A stretch of 64,000 nucleotides of DNA. Source: CAYVLA01 sp964549615 [NCBI: uncultured Thermococci archaeon]. GTDB taxonomy: Archaea > CAYQAE01 > CAYVLA01. The notes below the pieces were generated by a model that saw nothing but the letters and a program-made list of their open reading frames with translations, was not told the origin of the DNA and ran no database searches. Position numbers and translations under genes: made by a program. Where the stretch lies: the NCBI GenBank assembly GCA_964549615.1, contig CAZJVP010000104.1, positions 57,919 through 121,918 of the forward strand, written 5' to 3'. The number at the start of each line of letters is the position of its first letter. Positions within the stretch are counted from its first letter, which is position 1. Below, one piece after another: positions 50,845-59,528 of this stretch.

Positions 50845-51525
50845 ATGAAGAAGACGCGCAGTCTGGGAGTCTGGCTCGGGAAACAAAGGCAGAAGGAGAT
50901 CTTCAAGCTATGCAAGAACCATGTGGCCAAGATAATCCAAACGGTGGAGGAGATGCGCAGGAGCACCCACGCATATGAACAGGCCGACGAGGAGCGCGCA
51001 TCCGCCCTGGCAAAGGCCGCCTCCCAGATGGAAAAGGAGGCCGATGCGATCAAACGGTCCATCATGGATGAGCTGGTCAGGGAGATCTTCCACCCGATGG
51101 ACCGAGACGAAATCCTTCGCCTTGTGTTGGAGGCGGATGGGATCGCGAGCAACGCCAAGGCGGCTGCGGGCAAGCTTTCCATGATACCCAGGAAGGTGGT
51201 CTCGGACTCTTTGGCGCACAGCTTGGCTGAGCTCTCCGATGCGCTGGTGGCGACGGTCAACGCAATGGGCGAGGCGTTCGATGCCCTCGTGGAGGGCGCC
51301 GAGAACGTCTTCGAACTGTGTCAGCGAGTGGAGACCCACGAAGAGCAGATCGATGAGTTCAGGGCGACAATGATCCGGGACCAGTTCATCCCATGGTGCC
51401 AGGCCACGGACCGGACGGGTTTATGCATCATACTGAAAGAGGCCATGGACAACATGGAGAAGGTGGCGGACGAAGCCGAGGACGTGGCCGATGTGATAAG
51501 GAGCATAGCAATGACCTCGCGCTAG
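50845..51525 (+). CDS. PhoU-like DUF47 protein, Pit accessory
   Basis: 226 residues, all-helical, with the Glu/Asp-rich PhoU-type motifs EKEADAIKRSIMDEL and DNMEKVADEAEDVADVI, which bind metal clusters in the family. DUF47 genes commonly follow pit genes and modulate transport. GGGTGAG precedes the ATG. Transcriptionally linked to the transporter. Confidence 0.88.
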   Translation: MKKTRSLGVWLGKQRQKEIFKLCKNHVAKIIQTVEEMRRSTHAYEQADEERASALAKAASQMEKEADAIKRSIMDELVREIFHPMDRDEILRLVLEADGIASNAKAAAGKLSMIPRKVVSDSLAHSLAELSDALVATVNAMGEAFDALVEGAENVFELCQRVETHEEQIDEFRATMIRDQFIPWCQATDRTGLCIILKEAMDNMEKVADEAEDVADVIRSIAMTSR

Positions 51526-51541
51526 GCATCGCCTGGTTCGC

Positions 51542-51979
51542 CTAGTGGCCGGTGCCGGTCGGCACGACCCTCACGGAATGCACGGAGTACTTGTGTCCCA
51601 TCGAGGTTATCGAGAACTTCTTGTACCAACCGAAGGGCACGATCTCCACCTCGGGCATGTTGAGCTCCCCGACGAGGAGCTTCTCCATGGCCGCAGCGGT
51701 GGACGAGGAGCTCTTCTCATCCCTGCCGACGAGGAAGGCGAAGGCAAAAAGGATCAGCCTCTTTGGACCCACCTTGGATATGTAGCTCCGGATCTCGTTC
51801 GCGGCCAGCCGTGCGACCTCGGAGGGATCCTGATCGTCGGCCGCCTCGGTGGAGTATAGCACGACAACTGCCTCGCCGAAGTTGCGTGCCTTCATCTCGT
51901 CCGGAATCTCGACCGCGATGGGGGTCCTGATCTTGGCCTCGTACCAAAACGACTCTACGTGTACGAACAGCATTCTCAT
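51542..51979 (-). CDS. Freestanding archaeal ThrRS-type editing domain
   Basis: 145 residues. MRMLFVHVESFWYEAK, RNFGEAVVVLYSTEAADDQD and VPFGWYKKFSITSMGHKYSV match the N-terminal DTD-fold editing domain of archaeal threonyl-tRNA synthetase, which removes mischarged serine from tRNA-Thr. No catalytic synthetase domain follows. In some archaea editing and charging are split onto two proteins. It is the last gene after DUF362-napG-napH, 9 bases from napH, which is unusual company. Confidence 0.82.
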   Translation of the reverse strand: MRMLFVHVESFWYEAKIRTPIAVEIPDEMKARNFGEAVVVLYSTEAADDQDPSEVARLAANEIRSYISKVGPKRLILFAFAFLVGRDEKSSSSTAAAMEKLLVGELNMPEVEIVPFGWYKKFSITSMGHKYSVHSVRVVPTGTGH

Positions 51980-51988
51980 TACAAATCC

Positions 51989-52783
51989 TCACCCTCGGAA
52001 GGCAGGCCCGATGGCATCGGTCGGACATGCATCCCGGCATTCCATGCAAAGGATGCATTCGGAATCCCATCTCAGGCCTGCCTGGCCCTTGATGTCGATG
52101 ATGCCCATGCTGCAGGCCCTCTCGCATCTGAGGCACCTTATGCATCTTTCCTGGTTGACCGAGATCCCAGCGCCCTTCGCTGAGGCAGGGAGGGACAGGA
52201 TTGCGCCGAGCGGGCAGACGTACCTGCACCAGGCCCGCTTCTGCGTTGCGGCAGAGAAGGACACGGCGACGAGGAACACCGCAAAGCCGACGGCGAAGGA
52301 GTTTTCCGGTTTCCAGATCGAGGAGAGGGCCCTTGACGTGACGGACATGGGCGCCATCCATTCGAGGAAAGTCCATCCGGCAAGCACGGAGACGAGGAGC
52401 CCAGCGACCAGGATCACGTACTTGAGGCATCTGAGGGACTCCGGCATCCGGGCTCCCCTTCGCCCGAAGGAAATCATGTCCTGCACGAAGCCCAGCGGAC
52501 AGATCCAACCGCAGAACGCCCTACCCAGGGCGAGGCTTGCTGCCAGCATGGCGGCGCCCATAATCAGAAGCGGGATGGGGGTAACGGCGCCCGACAGGGC
52601 TGCGGAGATGCTGAGGAGCGGGTCAACGTGCCAGAGAAGCCGGATGGGTAGGGAGGGGTTGGTGACGGCATAGAGGACTAGGATCAGCATCTGGGCCTGA
52701 ACGATGTGTCTGATGTATCGGAGTTTGATGCTGGATAGGAAGGATCTCCTTTCCGACCGCCCGGATTGCCGGTCGTTGGGCAT
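51989..52783 (-). CDS. NapH-like 4Fe-4S membrane protein
   Basis: 264 residues with four to five helices. CGWICPLGF and CRYVCPLGA are the paired CxxxCP motifs of NapH/MauN-type proteins at the membrane face. Two ferredoxin motifs (CIRCLRCERAC, CILCMECRDACP) end the protein. It likely passes electrons between the quinone pool or cytosol and the exported ferredoxin encoded just upstream. ATG 52783, 4 bases after that gene. Confidence 0.83.
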   Translation of the reverse strand: MPNDRQSGRSERRSFLSSIKLRYIRHIVQAQMLILVLYAVTNPSLPIRLLWHVDPLLSISAALSGAVTPIPLLIMGAAMLAASLALGRAFCGWICPLGFVQDMISFGRRGARMPESLRCLKYVILVAGLLVSVLAGWTFLEWMAPMSVTSRALSSIWKPENSFAVGFAVFLVAVSFSAATQKRAWCRYVCPLGAILSLPASAKGAGISVNQERCIRCLRCERACSMGIIDIKGQAGLRWDSECILCMECRDACPTDAIGPAFRG

Positions 52784-52787
52784 TCGA

Positions 52788-53453
52788 TCAGGCCCTCCAT
52801 TCGGTGCGCTTTGCCCCGGTCCCCGAGACGGTCACAGCTTTGGGCGTGGTGGGGCAGGCGTACTCGCATGCGCCGCAACCAACGCAGACCTCGTGGTTGA
52901 ACACGGGCCGCCTCACCGTCGCGCCCGATCCCTTGCCCTCGCCGCCCTTCGTAGTTATGGCGCCCTCGACGGGGCATATCTCCTTGCACGCCAGGCATGG
53001 CTGCTTGAGCGCATAGGCTATGCAAAGCCTTGTGTCAACGGAGGCGGTGCCCATCTTCAGCTTGGTCGAAAGTTGGTTGGAGGACAGGCCCTCGAGGTTG
53101 ATCGGTTGGAGGACTTTGACGGGGCAGGCCTGGATGCAGTTCTGACAGCCGTTGACGGGCATTATGCAATAGCCCCTGCTCGGGACCAACTTCGGCGTCA
53201 TCAGGTTGGGGAAGCCGTTCTCGAGGCCTTGCAGCTGGAGGGCCGAGTTCGGGCAGGCTGAGACGCATCTGCCGCACCGCGCGCACAGCGCGAGGAAGCC
53301 ATCCTCATCTATCGCGCCGGGTGGCCTCGGGGTGGGCTGCTTGCCAGTCCCGCTTGCGAGGCTTGCGCCGACGACCGAGACGACCGCGCCCGCTCCCACC
53401 GTGGCAATGAAGCGCCGCCTGCTCATCGCATCGAAGGGGCTATTCGTTGCCAC
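52788..53453 (-). CDS. NapG-like Tat-exported polyferredoxin
   Basis: 221 residues. The Tat signal SRRRFIATVGAGAVVSVVGA begins near residue 11. Four cluster regions follow (CARCGRCVSACP, CQNCIQACP, CLACKEICP, CVGCGACEYACP). Exported folded with clusters in place. GTG 53453 overlaps the DUF362 gene by 14 bases; an ATG just before SRRRF is possible. Works with NapH-like protein. Confidence 0.83.
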   Translation of the reverse strand: MATNSPFDAMSRRRFIATVGAGAVVSVVGASLASGTGKQPTPRPPGAIDEDGFLALCARCGRCVSACPNSALQLQGLENGFPNLMTPKLVPSRGYCIMPVNGCQNCIQACPVKVLQPINLEGLSSNQLSTKLKMGTASVDTRLCIAYALKQPCLACKEICPVEGAITTKGGEGKGSGATVRRPVFNHEVCVGCGACEYACPTTPKAVTVSGTGAKRTEWRA

Positions 53454-54519
53454 CGTGGGCCTTCCTCCTATCCCATATCATCGCGGCTAGGCCTAGGGCG
53501 ACCGAGGCCACGGACAGCGAGGCGTATGGCGCCCATGGCGGCAATGCGGAGCTCATGGAAGGGGGTGGAGAGGGTCCGGTGCCCTCCTTAGCATCGACTT
53601 CGAAGGTCTTTGCCAGGACGCTGGAGGGTTCGGCGTCGCCGACCCCCAGTCCGCTCGCGATCTGCACGTACGCGTTACGACCATCAAATCCAAAATCCTC
53701 GTACCCCAAGGAGTAGGCGAGCGCCATTGATGCGACGTCGACCGCTACGGGATCCACTCCTGCGACAACCTTTCCCATTTCAACGAGCTCCCCTGGGCCG
53801 CGGGGCCCGCCGGACACCAAGACCCTCGTTGCATCAACCACCGTGAGGCTGGGCCGGATGCCTAAGGAAAGGTCTGCGATGGCGCCGTCAAGACCCTGTC
53901 TGTGGAAGGCAGCGCGATCGTAGACCAGTCCCATGAGGCCCTTGAGGCCGACGGAGGAGCCCGTGGCTTCATGATGCTTGAGGACGGGCACGTTGATCAG
54001 CACATCGCTCTCAAGGTAGGCCTTAGCGATCTCCACTTCCCTCAAGGTTTGGGCCCCTTCCAGCTCAACTGTCTGGAAGTCCGATTCTTGTTGGAGCACC
54101 AGGAACTGCGCTCCCTGCTCCTCGGCGGCGGCACGGAGGCCATTGATCTGAACGGTGAGTGCGCTAGGCTTGTTGATCGTGTGGTCGGCGAGGATGACCT
54201 TTGAGGCACCGGCCTCGAGCGACAGCCTCACGACGGCGGATGCAATCTCGGGACTCGTGTTGGCCCCCGTCCCGGACGGGACGCTGAAGCTCGCGTTTGG
54301 TTTGACCAGCACGACGTCGCCCCGTCCGACGAAAGTGTCGATTCCTCCTAGGCCGTCCAAGGCCGCTGACACCAGCTCCGAGGGAGTGCCGTTCCGGGCA
54401 ATGACCACGGATTCGGGGCCGGGGCCTGGCTTGGCGTTCGCAATTCTCTCCTTGAGCAAGGCCAAGAAGCAGGACGCCGTCCCAATCTCAAGAAAGCGAC
54501 GCCTCGAGAGATGCGTCAT
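53440..54519 (-). CDS. DUF362 protein with Tat signal and C-terminal anchor
   Basis: About 359 residues. LSRRRFLEIGTASCFLALL is a Tat signal. DUF362 features are VLVKPNASFSVPSGTG, LINVPVLKHHEATGSSVGLK and VAGVDPVAVDVASMAL. A last hydrophobic helix (residues ~330-350) then a basic tail would anchor it outside the cell. DUF362 proteins often go with ferredoxins; function is not established. It leads the four-gene set. TATA on this strand at 54543-54552, about 28 bases upstream. Confidence 0.8.
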   Translation of the reverse strand: MTHLSRRRFLEIGTASCFLALLKERIANAKPGPGPESVVIARNGTPSELVSAALDGLGGIDTFVGRGDVVLVKPNASFSVPSGTGANTSPEIASAVVRLSLEAGASKVILADHTINKPSALTVQINGLRAAAEEQGAQFLVLQQESDFQTVELEGAQTLREVEIAKAYLESDVLINVPVLKHHEATGSSVGLKGLMGLVYDRAAFHRQGLDGAIADLSLGIRPSLTVVDATRVLVSGGPRGPGELVEMGKVVAGVDPVAVDVASMALAYSLGYEDFGFDGRNAYVQIASGLGVGDAEPSSVLAKTFEVDAKEGTGPSPPPSMSSALPPWAPYASLSVASVALGLAAMIWDRRKAHGGNE

Positions 54520-54542
54520 TGCCGGCGATTCTCGCCTTGCAC

Positions 54543-54552
54543 ATTAATAATG
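54543..54552 (-). promoter_or_regulatory. TATA box of the DUF362-NapG-NapH cluster
   Basis: The minus strand reads CATTATTAAT, about 28 bases from the ATG at 54519, predicting a leaderless mRNA for the redox cluster. Confidence 0.5.
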
Positions 54553-54670
54553 ATGACATAGTCTCGCGACATCAACCCAAGCTTGCACCGCAGATCAGGC
54601 GCTGCGGAGAGACCGGCTTAAGGGATCTGCAGTCCAGGAGGTCAGCCAGGAAGCGCGCCGGTTGGGTAAG

Positions 54671-54679
54671 AATTATATA
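54671..54679 (+). promoter_or_regulatory. TATA box of serB
   Basis: AATTATATA is centred about 27 bases before ATG 54702 and decides between that start and the longer open frame reaching 54519. Confidence 0.6.
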
Positions 54680-54701
54680 CGGAATGGACTGGTGGCTGCT
54701 C

Positions 54702-55835
54702 ATGGCCCTGCGGGGCGGTTGCTTTCTTCTCGAGCTCGGCGCTGACGAGCAGACCTTGGAGAAGTTGGTGGCGCTGCAGTGTTGCGGGCTGCATGTGAGC
54801 GCGGCTGTCAGAAAGCAGAACAGCCTATGGGTGCGGCTTGATGTGGTGGCTTCGACGCAGAGGATCGCGGAGGCGGTTGGGCCCGGCGTGCCGGTGAGTA
54901 GGACCCCATCGGTCCCCGTGCTTGAGGCCCCGCCTGGGACCGACTGGTTCGTCCGGTCGGTGGGGAGCCCATACGTCTTTGAACGATCGCTACCGCAGGT
55001 CCTAAACTCGCTTAAGGAAGTCGCTGATGAGATCGGCGAGACGGACCTCGTGCAACTTCAGATGATCGAAGGCGACCCGGCGATACTGGACATGCGGGTC
55101 TCAACGCGGAGGGGGGAGAGGCTTGAGAGCAAGAGGGTCAGGATGTTGGAGCTTGCCGAGAGGCTAGGCATAAGCATGCTCGTTCAGCCTCTTACGATTT
55201 TCAGGAAGCCCAAGGGGTTGGCATGCTTCGATCTTGACAGTACCTTGGTGAGCGAGGAGCTGATAATTGAGGTCGCAAAGAAGGCGGGCAGGGAGGAGCA
55301 GGTCGAGCGCATCACGAAGATGGCGATGGCAGGGGAGTTGGACTACAAGCGGTCGTTCATCCAGAGGGTTGCGCTCTTGAGGGGCGTAGCCGAAAAGGAT
55401 ATGCTGGAAGTCTGGGAGTCAGTCAGGCCCTCGAAGGAGGTGATAAGGCTTCTCGACACGCTAAGGATGCGGGGCATCAGGACGGCCATACTCAGTGGTG
55501 CCTTCAGTTTCTTTACCGAGAGAGCGAGGGAAAGGCTGGGCGTGGATTTCTCGGTTGGCAATGATGTCGAAATCCTAGACGGCAGGCTAACGGGCAACGT
55601 GAAGGGCGAGATCGTTGACGGAAAGGTCAAGGTGAAGAAGATGCGTGAGCTGGCCGCCAGCTTGAACCTCACCTTGGATCAGGTCGTGGCGGTCGGCGAC
55701 GGGGCAAACGACCTTGACATCGTCACGGAGGCTGGGACTGGGATAGCCTTCAACAAGGGGGGTGTGGTGAAAGCGTACGCCGACGCGCTCGTGCCCAACG
55801 GCCGGCTAGGCGACATGCTGTTCCTGATAGGATGA
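54702..55835 (+). CDS. serB: Phosphoserine phosphatase (SerB) with N-terminal ACT-like domain
   Basis: About 377 residues. After ~170 residues of ACT-like regulatory sequence, the HAD motifs appear: FDLDSTLVSEE, ILSGAFSFF, then VGDGANDLDIV. This is the SerB layout, making serine from phosphoserine. ATG 54702 rather than earlier codons because the TATA box at 54671 would lie inside a longer frame. Followed after 19 bases by a radical SAM gene. Confidence 0.9.
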   Translation: MALRGGCFLLELGADEQTLEKLVALQCCGLHVSAAVRKQNSLWVRLDVVASTQRIAEAVGPGVPVSRTPSVPVLEAPPGTDWFVRSVGSPYVFERSLPQVLNSLKEVADEIGETDLVQLQMIEGDPAILDMRVSTRRGERLESKRVRMLELAERLGISMLVQPLTIFRKPKGLACFDLDSTLVSEELIIEVAKKAGREEQVERITKMAMAGELDYKRSFIQRVALLRGVAEKDMLEVWESVRPSKEVIRLLDTLRMRGIRTAILSGAFSFFTERARERLGVDFSVGNDVEILDGRLTGNVKGEIVDGKVKVKKMRELAASLNLTLDQVVAVGDGANDLDIVTEAGTGIAFNKGGVVKAYADALVPNGRLGDMLFLIG

Positions 55836-55854
55836 ATGTTCAGAGGATGGGGCT

Positions 55855-57108
55855 TTGAAGAGGCCTGCAGTCCTTCTCCACCTGACTAAGAAGAACTGGT
55901 ACAGCTTCGTGCCCCTGATCAACAGCCTGGATCAGTCCTCCGTTGAGGCGGAGCTCGTCCTGTCCGCAGACGTCCTGCAAGCGCTCAGGGAGGCGCGTCG
56001 GAAGTACGAACCGGTCATCTGCTGTATGTCCTTCTTCAGCACCCAGCTCGGCCAAGTCGCCCGGCTGGTCGAAAAGATCCGATCGGAGTTCGGCAACGAG
56101 GTTAGCCTGGTGGCGGGGGGACCGCACGCCTCGGCGCTACCGCGGGAGACCCTCAGGCTCGGCTTCGACGTGGTCGTGAAGGGAGAGGGGGAACTTGTCT
56201 TCCCGGAGGTTGTGAAGGATCTTTTGGCGCGTAAGCATGGGTCGCGCTGGACCGGGAAAGTGGTGGAAGGGGTTCCGTTGCCCAATCTGGACATGTTCCC
56301 CGCGGTGTCGCTCCAGCGTGGCCTGCATCCGCCCATCGAGATCACTAGAGGATGCCCCTTCAGGTGCAAGTTCTGCTCGGTTCCACACATCTTCGGCCCG
56401 GTCAGGCATAGATCGGTAGAGTCCGTGGTGCAGACTGCCAGCAGGTTGGTTAGGCTGGTGCGCCGGTGGGACTTCAGGTTCATCTCGCCCAATTCGCTCG
56501 GATACCAGTCCCGCTCCAAGGCTCCTAATGAAGAGGCTGTTGAGCGTCTGCTGACCTCCCTTCGCGCACTGGAGGGCGAAAAGAGGATCTACTTCGGCAC
56601 GTTTCCCAGCGAAGCCCGGCCAGACTTCGTCACGAAACGGATGGTGGAACTGATTGCCGACCTTGCGGACAACCGGAGCGTATGCATAGGCGCCCAGTCC
56701 GGGTCGGATGCGGTGCTCAGGAAGGTTGGGAGGGGGCACACGCTGGATGAGGTCTACAGCGCCGCAGGCCTTATCTTGGACGCTGGGCTGAGACCGATGA
56801 TAGACTTCATCCTCGGATTCCCGTGTGAGAGCGAGTCGGACCAGTTGAAGACCCTCGAGGTTATGCGCGATCTGGTCAGGATGGGCGGCAAGGTGAGGGT
56901 TCATCACTTCATGCCCCTTCCGGGGTCGGCCATGTCAGGGATGGCTGCCTCCCGGATAGCGCCTGAGGTGCTGGAGGAGATCGGGAGGATGGCGCTCCGC
57001 GGGTGGGCTTCGGGCGCCTTCGCGCAGCAGATGAGGTTCGCGCGAGAGAGTGCTTTAGCCCGCGGCAGCGCATCTATTTCAGTCACGAGGGGAGTTGGAG
57101 ATCGTTGA
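55855..57108 (+). CDS. B12-binding domain/radical SAM protein (MJ1487-like)
   Basis: 417 residues. N-terminal cobalamin-binding-like part (VSLVAGGPHASALP), then the radical SAM motif CPFRCKFC (about residues 167-174) with GAQSGSD downstream. It resembles the archaeal family named after MJ1487; substrate unknown. The start is TTG 55855. It overlaps the helicase start by 4 bases (TTGA), so the two are translated together. Confidence 0.85.
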   Translation: MKRPAVLLHLTKKNWYSFVPLINSLDQSSVEAELVLSADVLQALREARRKYEPVICCMSFFSTQLGQVARLVEKIRSEFGNEVSLVAGGPHASALPRETLRLGFDVVVKGEGELVFPEVVKDLLARKHGSRWTGKVVEGVPLPNLDMFPAVSLQRGLHPPIEITRGCPFRCKFCSVPHIFGPVRHRSVESVVQTASRLVRLVRRWDFRFISPNSLGYQSRSKAPNEEAVERLLTSLRALEGEKRIYFGTFPSEARPDFVTKRMVELIADLADNRSVCIGAQSGSDAVLRKVGRGHTLDEVYSAAGLILDAGLRPMIDFILGFPCESESDQLKTLEVMRDLVRMGGKVRVHHFMPLPGSAMSGMAASRIAPEVLEEIGRMALRGWASGAFAQQMRFARESALARGSASISVTRGVGDR

Positions 57109-59345
57109 GACTGGGAGCAAAGGACCTGAAGGGGCAGACCCGCCTTGGCGGGGCGGTGGAGGTAGATGCCGCCGCAGGAGGGAAAGTCGCCCAAGGGTCG
57201 GACATCGTGCAACTCGTTCTGGAGAGATCTGGATACCGCGACCTGAACCCGCTTCAGCGTCTTTCGGTCGAGAGAGGGGTTCTAGGGGATCGGAACATGG
57301 TCATCTGTTCCGCGACGGCGAGCGGAAAGACTGCGGTGGCCGAAATGGCGATGCTGAGGACCCTCATCGAGTCCGGAAAGAAGGCCGTCTACATAGTCCC
57401 CCTTCGAGCCTTGGCAACGGAGAAGTACGAGGAGTTCAAGAAGAAGTACGAACCACTCGGGTATCGGGTGAACATCCAGAGCGGGGATCGTGACCTGTCG
57501 AAGAGCCCGTTCTCACTGCGGTTCGACATCCTCGTGACGACCTCGGAGAGGTGCGACTCCATCCTTCGATCGAGGCCGATGTGGTTCGATGACGTGGGCA
57601 TCGTGGTCGTGGACGAGATCCACCTGTTGGACGCGGAAGATCGGGGCCCGACGCTGGAGATGGTCATAACCAAGTTCAGGAAGATGAACCCCAAGGTCAG
57701 GTTGTTGGCCCTCTCGGCAACGATAGGGAACCCGGACGAGATCGCGGAATGGCTCGAGGCCGTACAGGTCCTCTCGGAGTGGCGGCCGGTCAAGCTTAGC
57801 CAAGGGATCTACAGGAACAGGACGATAAGGTTCCTCGAGGACGATACTGAGAGGTTGGAGGAGGTTCGGGGCGAGATCGGCCAGGCAGCCGTTAGGCTCG
57901 CGTACGACACTGTAGTCCGGAACAAGCAGGCCTTGGTGTTCGCGAACTCAAGGCGTGGGGCTGAAAGGTTGGCCGAGGAAACGGCCGAGGTTCTGGGACC
58001 GTTGTTGGAGGAGGATGACCGGATCAAGCTGGCAGACCTCGCCGAGAAGATACTGTCAGCCGTCGGCTACCCGACCGAACAGTGCCGCAGGCTGGCTAGC
58101 GTAGTTCGCCGTGGGGCTGCCTTCCATCATGCCGGGGAGACGAGCGAACAAAAGAAGCTGATCGAGGACTCCTTCCGAGCTGGGCTCATAAAGGTCGTCT
58201 GCGCCACTCCAACGCTCATCTACGGCGTGAACCTGCCCGCCATGAGGGTCATCATCCGGGATCTGAGGAGGTTCTCGGGTTTCCACTCCGAGTACATACC
58301 CGTTCTTGAGTACCGCCAGATGTGCGGACGCGCTGGAAGGCCGCAGTATGACGATCACGGGGAGGCGATCTCGATAGCCAGATCGGAGGCTGAGGAGAAG
58401 GTCATCTTGGAGAGGTACATCCGAGGCGAGATCGAAGACATACGGTCCAAGATCGCGCTCGAGCCAGTCCTGCGCATGCACATCCTCGGCCTAATAGCAT
58501 CTGGTTTCGTGCGGAGGTGGGATGAGATAGTCGGGGTCATGCGGTCCACCTTCTACGGCCACCAGTTCGGGGCGGGAGAGGAGCTTGAGGCAAAGATAGA
58601 GACGGTGATCCGCGACTTGGTGGACTACGGATTCGTCGTCGCAAAGGACGGGATTCACGAGGCGACCCCCGTCGGCAGGCGCGTCTCCGAGCTGTACATC
58701 GATCCGGACACAGGGCACAGGCTATGCCTGGCGATGGCCGAGCGCAAGAAGAGGAAGAAGCGCGTCGGCACGCTTCCGCTCCTTGTCATGATCTGCTACA
58801 CCGTGGAGATGAGGCCTCTTCTGGGGCTCGGCGGCAACTGGGGGGAGATCGAGGAGAGGGTGAAGGACCTTGAGAAGGACAACATCGTGCCCGTCCCAGT
58901 TGAGTGGGGCTACGAGTACGAAGAGTACCTGAGGGCTGTGAGGACCGCGCTGATGTTTGAACGCTGGATCAACGAAGCCGGCGAGGACGCCATAATGGAC
59001 GAGTTCGGCGTTCCCCCGGGAGGATTGCGGGCCAAGCTCGAGACGGCTGACTGGCTGCTCTACGCTGCAAGCGAGATATCGAGGCTCTTGCGAGCAGGGG
59101 GAAGGCCGGAGCTGGAGAGGTTGCGGCTCAGGATGAGGTACGGGGTTAAGGAGGACGTCCTGCCGTTGGTGGCCATACCACAGGTGGGGAGGGTGAGGGG
59201 AAGACAGCTCATAAGGGCCGGGTACAGGGGGTTGGATGATCTGAGGAAGGCGTCGTTGGCCGACCTGAGTGCGGTACCCAAGATCGGCCCGGTCCTGGCG
59301 CTGCACATCAAGAACTGGGTGGAACGGCAATATCCGAGCGATTGA
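57105..59345 (+). CDS. hel308: Hel308-type ATP-dependent DNA helicase
   Basis: About 746 residues, Ski2-like superfamily 2. Motifs: ATASGKT (Walker A), PLRALATEKYEEF (Ia), DEIHLL (II), LSATIGN (III) and MCGRAGRPQYD (VI). A winged-helix/ratchet region and C-terminal helix-hairpin-helix (IGPVLALHIKNWVE) follow. It unwinds lagging-strand DNA at stalled forks. TTG 57105 overlaps the radical SAM stop; a longer in-frame reading from 57003 lies inside that gene. Confidence 0.9.
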   Translation: MRLGAKDLKGQTRLGGAVEVDAAAGGKVAQGSDIVQLVLERSGYRDLNPLQRLSVERGVLGDRNMVICSATASGKTAVAEMAMLRTLIESGKKAVYIVPLRALATEKYEEFKKKYEPLGYRVNIQSGDRDLSKSPFSLRFDILVTTSERCDSILRSRPMWFDDVGIVVVDEIHLLDAEDRGPTLEMVITKFRKMNPKVRLLALSATIGNPDEIAEWLEAVQVLSEWRPVKLSQGIYRNRTIRFLEDDTERLEEVRGEIGQAAVRLAYDTVVRNKQALVFANSRRGAERLAEETAEVLGPLLEEDDRIKLADLAEKILSAVGYPTEQCRRLASVVRRGAAFHHAGETSEQKKLIEDSFRAGLIKVVCATPTLIYGVNLPAMRVIIRDLRRFSGFHSEYIPVLEYRQMCGRAGRPQYDDHGEAISIARSEAEEKVILERYIRGEIEDIRSKIALEPVLRMHILGLIASGFVRRWDEIVGVMRSTFYGHQFGAGEELEAKIETVIRDLVDYGFVVAKDGIHEATPVGRRVSELYIDPDTGHRLCLAMAERKKRKKRVGTLPLLVMICYTVEMRPLLGLGGNWGEIEERVKDLEKDNIVPVPVEWGYEYEEYLRAVRTALMFERWINEAGEDAIMDEFGVPPGGLRAKLETADWLLYAASEISRLLRAGGRPELERLRLRMRYGVKEDVLPLVAIPQVGRVRGRQLIRAGYRGLDDLRKASLADLSAVPKIGPVLALHIKNWVERQYPSD

Positions 59346-59452
59346 TGGCTCCGAGGAGCGCGGGGTAAGATTTCGGCTCGCGGCCCGGCATTGGAGGCGT
59401 CTCTTGTTGGGCGCCGTGCCAACGGGAAGGGAGGATCGGGCGCCGGCGAGGA

Positions 59453-59467
59453 AGATTTATATATAAC
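59453..59467 (+). promoter_or_regulatory. TATA box of the thermosome gene
   Basis: AGATTTATATATAAC is the strongest TATA element in the window. It predicts a start near 59490 and a 35-40 base leader. No extended heat-shock palindrome is evident. The 183-base gap after the helicase gene holds no other feature. Confidence 0.7.
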
Positions 59468-59528
59468 CAATAAGCTAGCTGATGTTCGCTATTGATCTGG
59501 GCTTGAACCCGTTTGAAGGTGACATTCC

